Below, in pieces: positions 54,380 to 63,949 of a stretch of DNA of 64,000 bases. Positions within the stretch are counted from its first letter, which is position 1. Each line of letters starts with the position of its first letter. The stretch covers positions 24,349 to 88,348 of the forward strand of contig CAZEAN010000007.1 of assembly GCA_964510225.1 (NCBI GenBank), in the 5' to 3' direction. Both the position numbers and the translations under genes were made by a program. The notes below the pieces were generated by a model, which was not told the origin of the DNA, made no database searches, and saw only the letters and a list, made by a program, of their open reading frames with translations. The stretch comes from CAZEAN01 sp964510225. GTDB lineage: Bacteria > Planctomycetota > Planctomycetia > Isosphaerales > Isosphaeraceae.

Positions 54380-55723
54380 TTGGAATCGAGTCATACAGGA
54401 GCGAACTCGGATCGGTCGGCCTCCCGTCGGATCATTCTCACGACCTTTGGATCGTTAGGGGACCTTCACCCGTCGATTGCGATTGGCCGCGTCCTCCTTC
54501 GTCGAAACCATCGACCCTTGATCGCGACCAGCGAACATTGGCGATCGAAGGTTGAAGCCGAGGGACTTGAGTTTGCCCCGATCCGTCCTGATGCGCCACC
54601 TCCCGAAGAGATTCCCGACTTCATGAAGCAGGTCTTCCATCCGACCAAGGGACCTGCACTGGTGATCAACCAGATGATGGATGCGCTCGCTGAGTCATTT
54701 GAGGATACAGACCGCGCTGCAGAGGGAGCTGACTTGATTGTGAGTCATCCCTTGACCTTCGCAGCGGGCCTTGTTGCTGAATACCGAGGGATTCCAAGAG
54801 CATCGACTGCGCTGGCGCCTCTCTCGCTCTTCTCTAAACTTGACCCGCCTTCGTTGCCACCGGCCTGGTGGGTCACACTGCTGCAACAGCTCGGGCCATT
54901 CTTCACGGTTCCGCTTTCGCTACTGGTCAACCGACTCACCAGTGCTTGGGGACGGCCTTGGCATCGATTCCGTGCTTCCTTGGGACTTCCTGACGCACCA
55001 GGAGTCAACCCCATTCTTGGCGGTCAACACTCCGATCAGCTCATCCTCGGACTCTTCTCCGAGTCGTTGGCTCGTCGGCAACCAGACTGGCCCACGCAGA
55101 CTGTCATCACCGGCTTTCCCTTCTACGATCAAGATGATGCCGACGATTCAGAATCAGCGCAACTTCAAGCGTTTCTTGATGATGGGCCACCACCTCTGAC
55201 ATTTACACTTGGGTCCTCTGCGGTCTTCGCATCGGGATCGTTCTACCAAGAGAGCCTTGAGGCGGTTCGACGACTGGGAACCCGTGCTGTCTTCTTGGTC
55301 GGACCCGAAGGCGCGAACGCGCTTCCCGCAGGGTTACCGAAGGAGGTGATTGCCCTTCGCTATGCCCCGTACTCGGAGATTTTTCCACGATCGTCCGCCA
55401 TCATCCATCAAGGCGGAGTGGGGACTACGGCACAAGCAATGCGTGCTGGAAAGCCGATGCTGATTGTCCCCTTCGGATTTGATCAATTCGATCATGCGGA
55501 TCGAATGAGCCGACTTAAACTGGGACGATCACTAAAGTTAAGTAGTTACCGTGCCTCGCGCGTGTCAATCGAGCTTGCCAGACTCTTGGAGAGCGCGGAT
55601 TATAAGGCCCAGGCCGCCGAGGTTGCCCAAAAGATCAGCGTCGAGAATGGCGCTGAGGCTGCGGTCGATGCGTTGGAAGTATTATTGAACCAAACGCCGA
55701 GAGCAGGATCGCGCCCATCGTGA
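54380..55723 (+). CDS. GT1 family glycosyltransferase (sterol glucosyltransferase/MGT-like)
   Basis: A protein of about 447 residues with the two-Rossmann GT-B fold. The N-terminal domain opens RRIILTTFGSLGDLHPSIAI; the C-terminal donor-binding signature is IIHQGGVGTTAQAMRAGKPM then LIVPFGFDQFDHADRMSRL, typical of UDP-sugar-dependent GT1 enzymes that act on lipids, terpenoids or polyketides. The start is uncertain: TTG at 54380 has GGAG nine bases upstream, TTG at 54335 would leave no gap problem, and a longer frame overlapping the previous gene is least likely. The stop overlaps the epimerase start by four bases. The acceptor may be a hopanoid or other membrane lipid. Confidence 0.86.
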   Translation: MESSHTGANSDRSASRRIILTTFGSLGDLHPSIAIGRVLLRRNHRPLIATSEHWRSKVEAEGLEFAPIRPDAPPPEEIPDFMKQVFHPTKGPALVINQMMDALAESFEDTDRAAEGADLIVSHPLTFAAGLVAEYRGIPRASTALAPLSLFSKLDPPSLPPAWWVTLLQQLGPFFTVPLSLLVNRLTSAWGRPWHRFRASLGLPDAPGVNPILGGQHSDQLILGLFSESLARRQPDWPTQTVITGFPFYDQDDADDSESAQLQAFLDDGPPPLTFTLGSSAVFASGSFYQESLEAVRRLGTRAVFLVGPEGANALPAGLPKEVIALRYAPYSEIFPRSSAIIHQGGVGTTAQAMRAGKPMLIVPFGFDQFDHADRMSRLKLGRSLKLSSYRASRVSIELARLLESADYKAQAAEVAQKISVENGAEAAVDALEVLLNQTPRAGSRPS

Positions 55724-56808
55724 GAAACGGAACGGAATCACTCAGCGTCGTCACCGGTGGCGCAGGCTTCATCGGATCGCACCTGGTTGAGCAGCTTGTC
55801 TCAGCGGGGCAGCGTGTTCGGGTTATTGAACGGCCTGGGGCCTCCGTTGATCACTTGCCAGATGCGGTCGACTGTGTTTTTGCCGACATCTGTGATCCCG
55901 ATGCAATCCGCACAGCAATGGTGGGAGCGAGTCATCTCTACCATCTTGCAGCGATCCCTAGCCTCTGGGTCCCTGACCGTCGTGACTTCGATCGCGTTAA
56001 TCACCAAGGAACTCGGAACGTCCTCGACGGTGCCCGTGAAGTCGGTGTCCCCCGGATCCTTCATTGCAGTACGGAAAGTATCCTCACGAAACCGAATTGG
56101 GACCGTCCGATCGACGCTGGAATCGAGATCTCGGAGTTAGACGTCGCGGGCCCCTACTGTCTCTCGAAGCTTAGAGCCGAAAATCTTGCGTTGGAACGGG
56201 GACGTCAGGGAGAACCGATTATCGTCGTGAACCCAACGATGCCGGTTGGTCCCGGTGATCGTGGAGTCTCACCACCGACTCGGCTCCTTCTCGACTTCTG
56301 CCAGGGGAGACTTCCGGCAATGATGCATTGCGACCTCAACATGATCGATGTCAGGGACGTCGCGGCTGGAATTTTGAAGGCACTTGAAAGGGGACGACCG
56401 GGACGACGTTATCTTCTCGGAGGCGAGAATCTTGACCTCAGCACATTCCTTGGAAAACTCTCAAAACTCACAGGCCAACCCTTACCATGGATCAAGGTCC
56501 CCAGTACGATTGCAATGGCTACCGCTTACTTAAGCGAATTTGTCGCGGATTACATTACTGGAAATTCCCCGAAGGCCACGGTGACAGGTGTTCGACTCGC
56601 GCAGCGCCGGATCCATTTTGACGTCCATTCTTGCCTACAAGAATTGGACTTAAATCCACGACCGATTGACCTTGCGCTACAGGACGCAATCAGTTGGCAT
56701 CAGGCCCGGGGTGACCTAAAAGTTGATCGTACGAATCAGACCAATCAAACCGAGGACTCTCAAGATAGTTACCTTGACGAGACGATTCGGCGGACAACAA
56801 TCCTATAG
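55720..56808 (+). CDS. NAD-dependent sugar epimerase/dehydratase (HpnA-like SDR)
   Basis: A 362-residue extended short-chain dehydrogenase. VVTGGAGFIGSHLVEQLVSA gives the NAD(P)-binding GxxGxxG motif at residues 10-18, Asp follows in DICDPDA, and the catalytic Tyr-Lys pair is in GPYCLSKLRAE with Ser-Thr in ILHCSTES upstream. VNPTMPVGPGDRGVSPPT is the typical substrate loop. The pattern is close to hopanoid-associated sugar epimerase HpnA and dihydroflavonol-reductase-like SDRs. It overlaps the GT1 gene by four bases (GTGA), which places it in the same glycan or glycolipid pathway. The last 35 residues are polar and unlike the family. Confidence 0.87.
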   Translation: MRNGTESLSVVTGGAGFIGSHLVEQLVSAGQRVRVIERPGASVDHLPDAVDCVFADICDPDAIRTAMVGASHLYHLAAIPSLWVPDRRDFDRVNHQGTRNVLDGAREVGVPRILHCSTESILTKPNWDRPIDAGIEISELDVAGPYCLSKLRAENLALERGRQGEPIIVVNPTMPVGPGDRGVSPPTRLLLDFCQGRLPAMMHCDLNMIDVRDVAAGILKALERGRPGRRYLLGGENLDLSTFLGKLSKLTGQPLPWIKVPSTIAMATAYLSEFVADYITGNSPKATVTGVRLAQRRIHFDVHSCLQELDLNPRPIDLALQDAISWHQARGDLKVDRTNQTNQTEDSQDSYLDETIRRTTIL

Positions 56809-56993
56809 AGTCCTTGGCTACGCAGCTGTAGTCCGAAATCTTCTTCATTTTTCATTTTTAGGATAGATTTCTTTCTTGAGGCTCGATTAGGATGCATGAT
56901 TATCATATTCCGTCGAGGTTTGGCGATCACCGGGCTTCATTTCGGAGCGATCCGCATCTTTCACCCGGCGGGGTGGACAAGGGTATTATGCAT

Positions 56994-57587
56994 ATGACAA
57001 CCCTATTAGTTGCGCTCGATGATGGCCCAAATATTCCTCTCGACCGTAGCATGATGGTAATCGGTCGTGCTCCAACCTGTGATGCTCGGCTCGACTCAAT
57101 TCGAGTATCACGGCACCATTGTTGTCTAATGCATGACCAGGGTAAGAGTCTCATCGTAGTGCGTGATCTTGGGAGCACAAACGGGATTAGGATTAATGGC
57201 CAGCGTGTTGCCGAGGGTAATCTTCGGGATGGCGATGAGCTATCGATTGCCCACATTCGGTTTAAAGTTGAGTCGAATTCGTCCGAAGAGATGACTCTAG
57301 CCGAGGCGGTTCCGACAAGTGATCAACACACAGGGTCCCTGATTGCTAACCATATTGGGGTTGATCAGCCCGAAAAGTCTGACAATCCTCTCGCAGCAGC
57401 GGTTCGCGAAATGCTCCCGGCTGCGATGGCTGATCGTTGCCGAATACAAGTTATCGTCCAGATGCCTGAGGATGAGCAGAAGGCGGAGGCGGCGAGTCCT
57501 GCCGAACCGATGGCAGACAAAGAGTCGTATACGCCGGAGTCAGATGATCCATGTCCCCCCGACTCATCCCCCGTGGATCAGAGTTAG
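56994..57587 (+). CDS. FHA domain protein
   Basis: A protein of about 197 residues with one forkhead-associated phosphothreonine-binding domain at residues 1-95: MMVIGRAPTCDARLDSIRVS, RHHCCLMHDQGKSLIVVRDL and GSTNGIRINGQRV are the canonical GR, SRxH and N-G elements. The rest is acidic and Pro/Glu-rich with an amphipathic piece. I use the ATG ten bases after AAGGG; the frame is open 34 codons further upstream, and that part is not FHA-like. The last 37 bases overlap the second FHA gene in another frame. The 185 bases before it are AT-rich. It probably recognises a Ser/Thr-kinase target. Confidence 0.8.
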   Translation: MTTLLVALDDGPNIPLDRSMMVIGRAPTCDARLDSIRVSRHHCCLMHDQGKSLIVVRDLGSTNGIRINGQRVAEGNLRDGDELSIAHIRFKVESNSSEEMTLAEAVPTSDQHTGSLIANHIGVDQPEKSDNPLAAAVREMLPAAMADRCRIQVIVQMPEDEQKAEAASPAEPMADKESYTPESDDPCPPDSSPVDQS

Positions 57588-57853
57588 TCAATCCCATCGA
57601 ACTCAATCGACCGGTCATCCTAATCGGTCGGAATCCTGACGCTGACGTTGTGATCCGTCATCCCAAGATCTCACGGATCCACTGTTGCGTCGTTCAAGTT
57701 GATAAGCGGTGGGTGATTCGTGACTTGAAGAGTACGACGGGAGTTCGAATCAACGGATATCAGATCCACGAGTCTGATCTGAAACCAAATGATGAAGTCG
57801 GTATTGGCCCCCTAATTTTCCAATTAGAGTGGTCTGATGTTATCAAAAAGTAA
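57551..57853 (+). CDS. Second, minimal FHA domain protein
   Basis: A 100-residue protein that is little more than an FHA domain: PVILIGRNPDADVVIRHPKI, SRIHCCVVQVDKRWVIRDLK and STTGVRINGYQIHESDLKPN. The start ATG lies inside the 3' end of the first FHA gene in a different frame, with a GGAG about ten bases upstream. It could be a separate coupled gene or the second half of one two-FHA protein joined by a programmed or recent frameshift. It is followed 28 bases later by the end of the converging AsmA-like gene. Confidence 0.78.
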   Translation: MSPRLIPRGSELVNPIELNRPVILIGRNPDADVVIRHPKISRIHCCVVQVDKRWVIRDLKSTTGVRINGYQIHESDLKPNDEVGIGPLIFQLEWSDVIKK

Positions 57854-57881
57854 TATGAGCAAGTATCTGGGCTGTTTGAAT

Positions 57882-59267
57882 CTAGAAAAAGTTGTTGAGA
57901 TCGGTAGTCTTGCTTTCTCGAGGACTAATCCCTGAGGGGAGGTAGTCAAGGATCCAGCGCTCCGGGGAGTGGGGGATCTGCTCCACAGGATCATTCTCAA
58001 GGTTCTGTCCGGTCGTGAGCGCCCGGTACAAGCCGACCCAGTTGGGCGATCGGTTCGGAACAAGGGCAATGGGCTCTAAAGTTCCGGCGCTGAGGATGAT
58101 GGCGCCAGGCGAAAACGAGTCGAGGATCCGGCCGAGCTGGATCTCCCCATTTGGTTCGAACGCAAAGTCGAAGCCGATCCGATCGAACTCCACCTTGAGC
58201 TCGTTCCGATTACCTGACATGTCTTCTGCTTGGATCGAACGCTCATGAAGGCGGATCCCCATCTCGCGTTGGAGCGCCTCGAGGAGATCGATCCCAATGG
58301 AGCCTTCGCCTGCCTCGAACCGACCGGCGACCCGATGCCACCCCGCCCCTGATCGACCCGGTGAAGGTCCCCATTTCGCCTCTTCGATCGTAATCTGGGC
58401 ACTCCCGTTGATCTTCTGATTGGGGAAGTGTCGAGTCACCAGCGATCGGAGATCAACATCAGTTAGGAGACCTTTTACCTCGAGATCCCATTCCGTAGAT
58501 TCGTCTGATTTGGATAATTCGATATGACCAACAACTCGGGCTTCAGTCCCGAGCCATCGCTCGGAGTCGATGAGAAGATTGAGCGCGAGGGCAGGGATCG
58601 GGAGGTCGTCGATTGTTTCAAGTGTGACTGAGGTAACCGGTTCCTCCCCACTTAGATCGCGGTTAAAGGTCAGTTCACAACGGCAGGGCTTATCTGAGTC
58701 AGGAAGCAGGAGCCGGAAGCTCGCGGAGATCTTCGGTTCCCTTTCCTGACATTCATAAAGAAGGGCAAGATCGATCAATTCCAAGGAAACATCACTTCCA
58801 TTGAGAATCGAGCACTTGGGTGCGGAGAAGGCGATCCGATCGTAATCGCGGATGGCCAAGCGTTCCGTAATCGATTCCAGAAGCTTGACTCCCTGGCGCG
58901 GCGAGATACTCCGAAGCGTCAGATCCCCTTCGGCACGGAGGATCAGTTGATCCGACTCTTGGGTCAGTCCGAGTTCTTCGAAGCGACCGAGTTCGACGAG
59001 ACTCTGGGGAGAGTCGGGCTCTGTCGCGACCGATCGTCGGATGACGAGATCTTCAACGAAGGTCTGATTGGGGGTCCCGTAGGTCACGGGTCCAACCGAG
59101 ATATTTAGGTCCAACTGTTCCGAGAGCATGGACGCCACCGCAAGTCGATGCGTGGGGCGATTGAGACGCCAAGCACTGAAGGCGACTCCCAAGGTTGGGG
59201 TTACCAAGAATGCTAGGATCGAGAGCGTCATCACAAGTTGGCGTTGAGGTCGCGACACGGTCAGCAT
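57882..59267 (-). CDS. Membrane-anchored AsmA-like protein of unknown function
   Basis: A 461-residue protein with one N-terminal membrane helix (residues 11-33, QLVMTLSILAFLVTPTLGVA) and an extracytoplasmic, beta-rich body. The body begins with LSEQLDLNISVGPVTYGTPN, the kind of segment that opens AsmA/TamB-like repeat proteins in Gram-negative bacteria, and later has LDLNI/IELSKSDE/IGIDLLEALQR strands. The family assignment is tentative. GAGG lies five bases before the ATG. It converges on the FHA genes and is divergent from the GT4 gene. It may take part in lipid or envelope transport, but nothing in the sequence proves this. Confidence 0.7.
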   Translation of the reverse strand: MLTVSRPQRQLVMTLSILAFLVTPTLGVAFSAWRLNRPTHRLAVASMLSEQLDLNISVGPVTYGTPNQTFVEDLVIRRSVATEPDSPQSLVELGRFEELGLTQESDQLILRAEGDLTLRSISPRQGVKLLESITERLAIRDYDRIAFSAPKCSILNGSDVSLELIDLALLYECQEREPKISASFRLLLPDSDKPCRCELTFNRDLSGEEPVTSVTLETIDDLPIPALALNLLIDSERWLGTEARVVGHIELSKSDESTEWDLEVKGLLTDVDLRSLVTRHFPNQKINGSAQITIEEAKWGPSPGRSGAGWHRVAGRFEAGEGSIGIDLLEALQREMGIRLHERSIQAEDMSGNRNELKVEFDRIGFDFAFEPNGEIQLGRILDSFSPGAIILSAGTLEPIALVPNRSPNWVGLYRALTTGQNLENDPVEQIPHSPERWILDYLPSGISPRESKTTDLNNFF

Positions 59268-59490
59268 CCTTGCCTCGCGTCAGTGGGCATCCGTACTGCA
59301 ATCGCCGGTTTAGCTCAAGTGAGCAGCACCATCGCTTATGATCCAACAGAGCTTTTCCGTCAATCTGGATTCAATCCAATCTTGGAAACCAGAACTGGGC
59401 TGCTGTGACCAACCGCAATTGACCAAAGAGGGCCACAAGCTATCATCCTTACAGGATTCAGATAGCACCAACTGCCCTGGAGTGCCAGGA

Positions 59491-60987
59491 ATGACGACGA
59501 TTGGACTGATTCCGCAGGGAGCGCGTGGAGAGGACCTAGGGCAGAAATTCGAGATCCTTGTCAGCACGACAGGGGCCGTCCGCAATCTCGCCGCCAATCT
59601 TGGTAATGCCGATTATTCCTATGGTTTTGTGCTGAAAGCGCTGAGACCGGTCCTTGATGCGCTCGGTCCGTGGCGGCTGGTAAGTCACCCTGAGAGCAGT
59701 CTGTCGTATCAAGCGATGCGTTCCCGTGCCGAAGGACGGATCCCGATCCACCTCTCTCTCCAGCCGACCCAGAATAGCTTCCTGACTCCCGATGTTCCGA
59801 CGATTCTCTTCCCGTTCTGGGAGTTTCCGACAATCCCGACGCGTGCTTTTGACTACGACAGTCGCCAAGACTGGTCTCAAATCCTCTCGCATGCTGATTT
59901 GATCATCGCTGCTGCGAATTTTACGGCGGAGACGATCCGGGAAGCCGGGATCACTGTTCCAACCGCCGTCGTTCCTGTTCCGATTCGGACTGATGCCTTT
60001 GAGATCCCGGATTGGGACCCTGCCGCAACCCATCTGATCCACTGTCGCCATTACCGATTCGGATCCCAGGATGTGGTGAATCCACTGGCGTCGACGGAAG
60101 AATCCACACGTTCTGAGAGCCCCCAAGGCCCTTGGTGGAAGCGGCTGCTCAGGAGGGCCTATCAGTCGGGGAATCAGTTCTATCAGCGGCGTTTCCTGCG
60201 ATGGCTGAGCGACGAGGCTGCAGAGCGACTCTTCCATGCCAAGAACCGACTGATTGGACGGACCATCACTGAACCACCGTTGCCCCCTGCGGCACCACTC
60301 CCCTTGAGTGGTCTCGTTTTCACCAGCCTCTTCAATCTCGGCGACCGTCGTAAGAACCCGGCCGATCTTCTGACCGCGTTTCTACTTGCCTTCCAGAATC
60401 GACCGGATGTCACCTTGGTCATTAAGCTCGCGACCAACCCTAAGCGCGAAACTCACGAAATGAAGGAGTTTCTGCACCGGTACCGGGAGTTTGGGATCGA
60501 CCACGCATGTCAACTTATTGTGATTACTGACTATCTTGATGATGAACAGCTATCAACGCTTTATCGAGCGACGACATTCTATCTAAACACAAGCAAGGCA
60601 GAGGGATCTTGTTTGCCGCTACAAGAGGCTCTCGCCGGAGGTCGCCCAGCGATTGCGCCCCGTCATACAGCACTCGAAGATTACATCGATTCTGAGGTGG
60701 CTCTTGTGGTCGCGAGTAGTCTAGAGCCGACCTTCATCCCGCATGACCCCGACCGACGATTTGAAACCACCTGGCATCGGCTCGATTGGCAAGACCTTTA
60801 CCAGCGTCTATTCGAAGCGGCCTCGATGGTAGATTCGGGATCAAACCGCTACCGAGAGATGGCAAGAGCCGCTCGAGAGCGCATGAGGGCGAAGTACTCG
60901 GCGGAGGAGGCTGAGGCACGATTCCGTGAGGCTCTCCGTTGTATTGGGCCCGAGATTCATGAGCGACGGAACGCTTGGTCAGCTTAA
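59491..60987 (+). CDS. GT4-type glycosyltransferase
   Basis: A protein of about 498 residues of the GT-B fold. The N-terminal half has FEILVSTTGAVRNLAANLGN and HADLIIAAANFTAETIREAG; the C-terminal donor site is YLNTSKAEGSCLPLQEALAG then GRPAIAPRHTALEDYIDSEV, the E-x7-E region of GT4 enzymes, preceded by VFTSLFNLGDRRKNPADLLT. The ATG at 59491 has GGAG eight bases upstream; the longer frame from 59338 adds 51 residues without a recognisable role. It stands alone between the AsmA-like gene and the FG-GAP gene. Acceptor unknown. Confidence 0.85.
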   Translation: MTTIGLIPQGARGEDLGQKFEILVSTTGAVRNLAANLGNADYSYGFVLKALRPVLDALGPWRLVSHPESSLSYQAMRSRAEGRIPIHLSLQPTQNSFLTPDVPTILFPFWEFPTIPTRAFDYDSRQDWSQILSHADLIIAAANFTAETIREAGITVPTAVVPVPIRTDAFEIPDWDPAATHLIHCRHYRFGSQDVVNPLASTEESTRSESPQGPWWKRLLRRAYQSGNQFYQRRFLRWLSDEAAERLFHAKNRLIGRTITEPPLPPAAPLPLSGLVFTSLFNLGDRRKNPADLLTAFLLAFQNRPDVTLVIKLATNPKRETHEMKEFLHRYREFGIDHACQLIVITDYLDDEQLSTLYRATTFYLNTSKAEGSCLPLQEALAGGRPAIAPRHTALEDYIDSEVALVVASSLEPTFIPHDPDRRFETTWHRLDWQDLYQRLFEAASMVDSGSNRYREMARAARERMRAKYSAEEAEARFREALRCIGPEIHERRNAWSA

Positions 60988-61084
60988 TATCTACATGTTT
61001 TGACTTGACCTCGTGCACATCGATTCTTTCTCCTGCTAATCTTGCAGAAGACATCTACGATTGCACCTACCTTGAGGATCTCCG

Positions 61085-63949
61085 ATGAGGCGATCGAGAC
61101 CAACGAGCCGGCTCCGTGTCGAGCACCTTGAGGAACGAGTTGTCCTCAACGCCCCGACCCCCTTTCCAGGGGCGCCGTTGACGCTTCCCAACGTGGGGAC
61201 CTGGGTAAACACGCCGTTCGTCGGATCGCCAATATTTTCCGATCTTGATGATAACGGACGCGATGAGCTGATCACTCCTGCCGATGGTGGCCAACTGATC
61301 GCCTTCGAAGTCGACGACAGTGGTGCAATACAAGAGTTCCAACGCTATCAAGCCCCTCCGGGTACTCAAGCAAGCTTCAAGTCCACCCCAATCGTGGTTG
61401 AGTGTGGTGACGGATTGAAGATGATTGTGGCGGGGCTCGGGCGTGATGAGTCTGTAGAGAACGGAGTCGGTGGCATTGAAGACGGCCGTGTTGTGGCATT
61501 CGATGCCATCACGGGGACAATCCTCCCCGGCTGGCCGGCTTCCACAGGATTGAACACGAACCAACAAAGTGGCGTGGTGGGTCCAATCACCTCAGGTGAC
61601 CTCACCGGCGACGGGATCCCTGAGATTGTAGTGACCTCGTTCAGTCACTTAGTGACTGCCTTCCGATTGGATGGTTCGGTCCTCTGGCAGTATAACGCCG
61701 ACGATACCGTCCAGTCCGGTGCGGTTATCGGTGACCTCGACCGGGACGGCTCCCCCGAGGTTGTCTTTGGAAGCGACACCAGCGATTCTCCCTTCTTTAC
61801 TGCCGGCGGCTTTGTCAACATCCTCAACCGAAATGGGGCAGCAAAGTACCGAGTTGCCGTTGGTGAAGTCATCTGGTCGTCGCCTGCGTTGGCCGATCTC
61901 AACGGCGATGGCAATCTCGAGATCGCGGTCGGGACCGGCCTCAACTTTGCCATTACAACACCTTCTGACGCAGTCCGGGCGGCCGGAAACCAGATCGTGG
62001 CGGTTGACTTCAAAGGCGATATTCTTCCTGGTTGGCCGTACCGGACCACGGTTAATAATGCCTTCGATCAGCAAGTCTACGCTTCACCCGCGGTCGGTGA
62101 CCTGAACAACGACGGAACCCTCGAGGTCGTCGCGACCGATCGCGAAGGCTTCCTCCACGTTGTCCAGTTCGACGGCACACCGTTGCCTGGTTTCGAGGGC
62201 GGACTGCGACTAGGACCACCAGCTCCCAATAATGGAATCGATGATAGTTTCTCTTCTCCAATCATCGTTGATGTCGATGGTGATGGTGCGCTCGATGTTG
62301 TCGCTTCTTTCCGTAATGATCTCGTCGCAATCAGTGCCCAAGCGGAGGAGATTTGGAGGATACAGTCGCCCGACTTTGACCTCATTTTCAATGCTGCGGC
62401 AGTAGGACAGTTCGACGGTGTCGGCGGACTGGAACTGGCATCGGCGACCACCCTTGCCGACCTCAACGGTGCCCCGAATCGACCCAACGACGTCGGGGTT
62501 TACCAGCTCCCAGAAAGTTCGATCGAACCCTCCTGGCCGTTACACCGTCGGGCTGATTCGGGGATGGCGGTTCTCCGGAACGCATCCTTCGTGGAGCGTT
62601 ACATTACGGCGACGTTCAATGCCTTGATTGAGCGGGACCCCTCGGAGTCCGACATCACCTTCTTTACCGATGCGATCCTGTCCAACGAACTCAGTCTGGA
62701 GCAACTTGCGGACAACGTCGCGTTGACTCCTGAATCACGGGCAGTAGTGCTGCGACGAATCTATCAACGGTACCTCGACCGACTCCCGACGGACCAAGAA
62801 CTCGCCGAGGGTACAGCTCGACTCGACCCCGCCGTGGACAATGGCGAGGAGAGCCAGCTCCGGCTCATCACCCGAGAGTTGTTGATCTCGGACGAGTTTG
62901 TTGCTGCGACTGATGGGACGACTGCCGGAATCTTGAATCGGATGTGGGAGAAAGTCCTCCGAAGACCCTTAAACGGTCCCGAGACCGATGCCTTCATCCC
63001 GCTGGTAGCGGACGGTTTTGCGAGTACACTCCAAGTCGCCGATCTTCTCCTCCGTTCTGAGGAATTTATCTTTCTTGATGTGATTGTGCCGACGGTCCTT
63101 GCCTACCGTGATGTTTTTCCGGACACTCCCTTTGATGATGCCGCAGTCGGACTCGTCCTCTTGAATGTACAAGCGAATCTCAGTGAGCTTCGGATCCGCA
63201 GTGGGATTGTCGCGAGCGGTGGGAACTATGGGCAGACATCAACGATCAATGCCTTTATTCGATCGGCTTATGGTGATGTGCTACAACGCGACGCGACCCA
63301 AGTTGAAGTCGGAATCTGGATCCGGAGGTTTACCACCGGTGAGCAAAACCCGATTGACCTCATCGAGACCCTCTTCAACAGCGCGGAGGGTCGTGAACTG
63401 TACATCCGCGAACAAGCTCGGGAGTTCCTTGGGATCGACCCAGATCAGGCCCTGATCAACTCGCTCATCGATTATCAACGAAGAGAAGAAGTAACGATCG
63501 CATTGGTAGAGTCGGATGCCTACTTCCAAGCCAACGGGGGGACCGTGGAATCTTACGTCCGAGCTGTCTTCCGCGACGTTGGTGGAGTGGATCCACTGCC
63601 TCAGGACGCACTCAATTCCTGGGTGCAGTTGATCAACACGGGCACGCCCCGGAGCGAGTTGCCCAGACAGCTTCTGGAAACGGAATTGGGGTTGAATGTC
63701 CTGATTGTCAAGGAGCTGTTCCGCTACCTTCCTGATGAGTCGAAGGGGGTCCTCCGGACGGCGAATGATGGTCCCGCAACTGGCCCTGCTGTGAACCAGG
63801 ACCCCGCCTTGATCGAATCCTTGATCAACATGCGACTGGCGGGCTCAACTGATCTGGATGTCTTGGTTTTCAAGCTTACGAGCCCCATGTACTTGGACAA
63901 AGTTGCCTACAACCGAGGGCTTTACCAGAGCACGGGGATCCGAGTCTGA
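61085..63949 (+). CDS. Secreted FG-GAP propeller protein with DUF4214 repeats and N-terminal LEPR-XLL-type motif
   Basis: A 954-residue secreted protein. It starts MRRSRPTSRLRVEHLEERVV, the short basic N-terminus with LEERVVLNA that corresponds to the planctomycete LEPR-XLL sorting or secretion signal. Residues about 45-480 are an FG-GAP/VCBS propeller with calcium loops such as DLDRDGSPEVVFG, DLNGDGNLEIAVGT, DLNNDGTLEVVATD and DVDGDGALDVVASF. Residues about 495-940 hold repeated DUF4214-type helical units (YITATFNALIERDPSESDIT, IYQRYLDRLPTDQELAEGTA, AYGDVLQRDATQVEVGIWIR). It probably acts outside the cell in adhesion or matrix. GAGG lies eight bases before the ATG. Confidence 0.88.
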   Translation: MRRSRPTSRLRVEHLEERVVLNAPTPFPGAPLTLPNVGTWVNTPFVGSPIFSDLDDNGRDELITPADGGQLIAFEVDDSGAIQEFQRYQAPPGTQASFKSTPIVVECGDGLKMIVAGLGRDESVENGVGGIEDGRVVAFDAITGTILPGWPASTGLNTNQQSGVVGPITSGDLTGDGIPEIVVTSFSHLVTAFRLDGSVLWQYNADDTVQSGAVIGDLDRDGSPEVVFGSDTSDSPFFTAGGFVNILNRNGAAKYRVAVGEVIWSSPALADLNGDGNLEIAVGTGLNFAITTPSDAVRAAGNQIVAVDFKGDILPGWPYRTTVNNAFDQQVYASPAVGDLNNDGTLEVVATDREGFLHVVQFDGTPLPGFEGGLRLGPPAPNNGIDDSFSSPIIVDVDGDGALDVVASFRNDLVAISAQAEEIWRIQSPDFDLIFNAAAVGQFDGVGGLELASATTLADLNGAPNRPNDVGVYQLPESSIEPSWPLHRRADSGMAVLRNASFVERYITATFNALIERDPSESDITFFTDAILSNELSLEQLADNVALTPESRAVVLRRIYQRYLDRLPTDQELAEGTARLDPAVDNGEESQLRLITRELLISDEFVAATDGTTAGILNRMWEKVLRRPLNGPETDAFIPLVADGFASTLQVADLLLRSEEFIFLDVIVPTVLAYRDVFPDTPFDDAAVGLVLLNVQANLSELRIRSGIVASGGNYGQTSTINAFIRSAYGDVLQRDATQVEVGIWIRRFTTGEQNPIDLIETLFNSAEGRELYIREQAREFLGIDPDQALINSLIDYQRREEVTIALVESDAYFQANGGTVESYVRAVFRDVGGVDPLPQDALNSWVQLINTGTPRSELPRQLLETELGLNVLIVKELFRYLPDESKGVLRTANDGPATGPAVNQDPALIESLINMRLAGSTDLDVLVFKLTSPMYLDKVAYNRGLYQSTGIRV

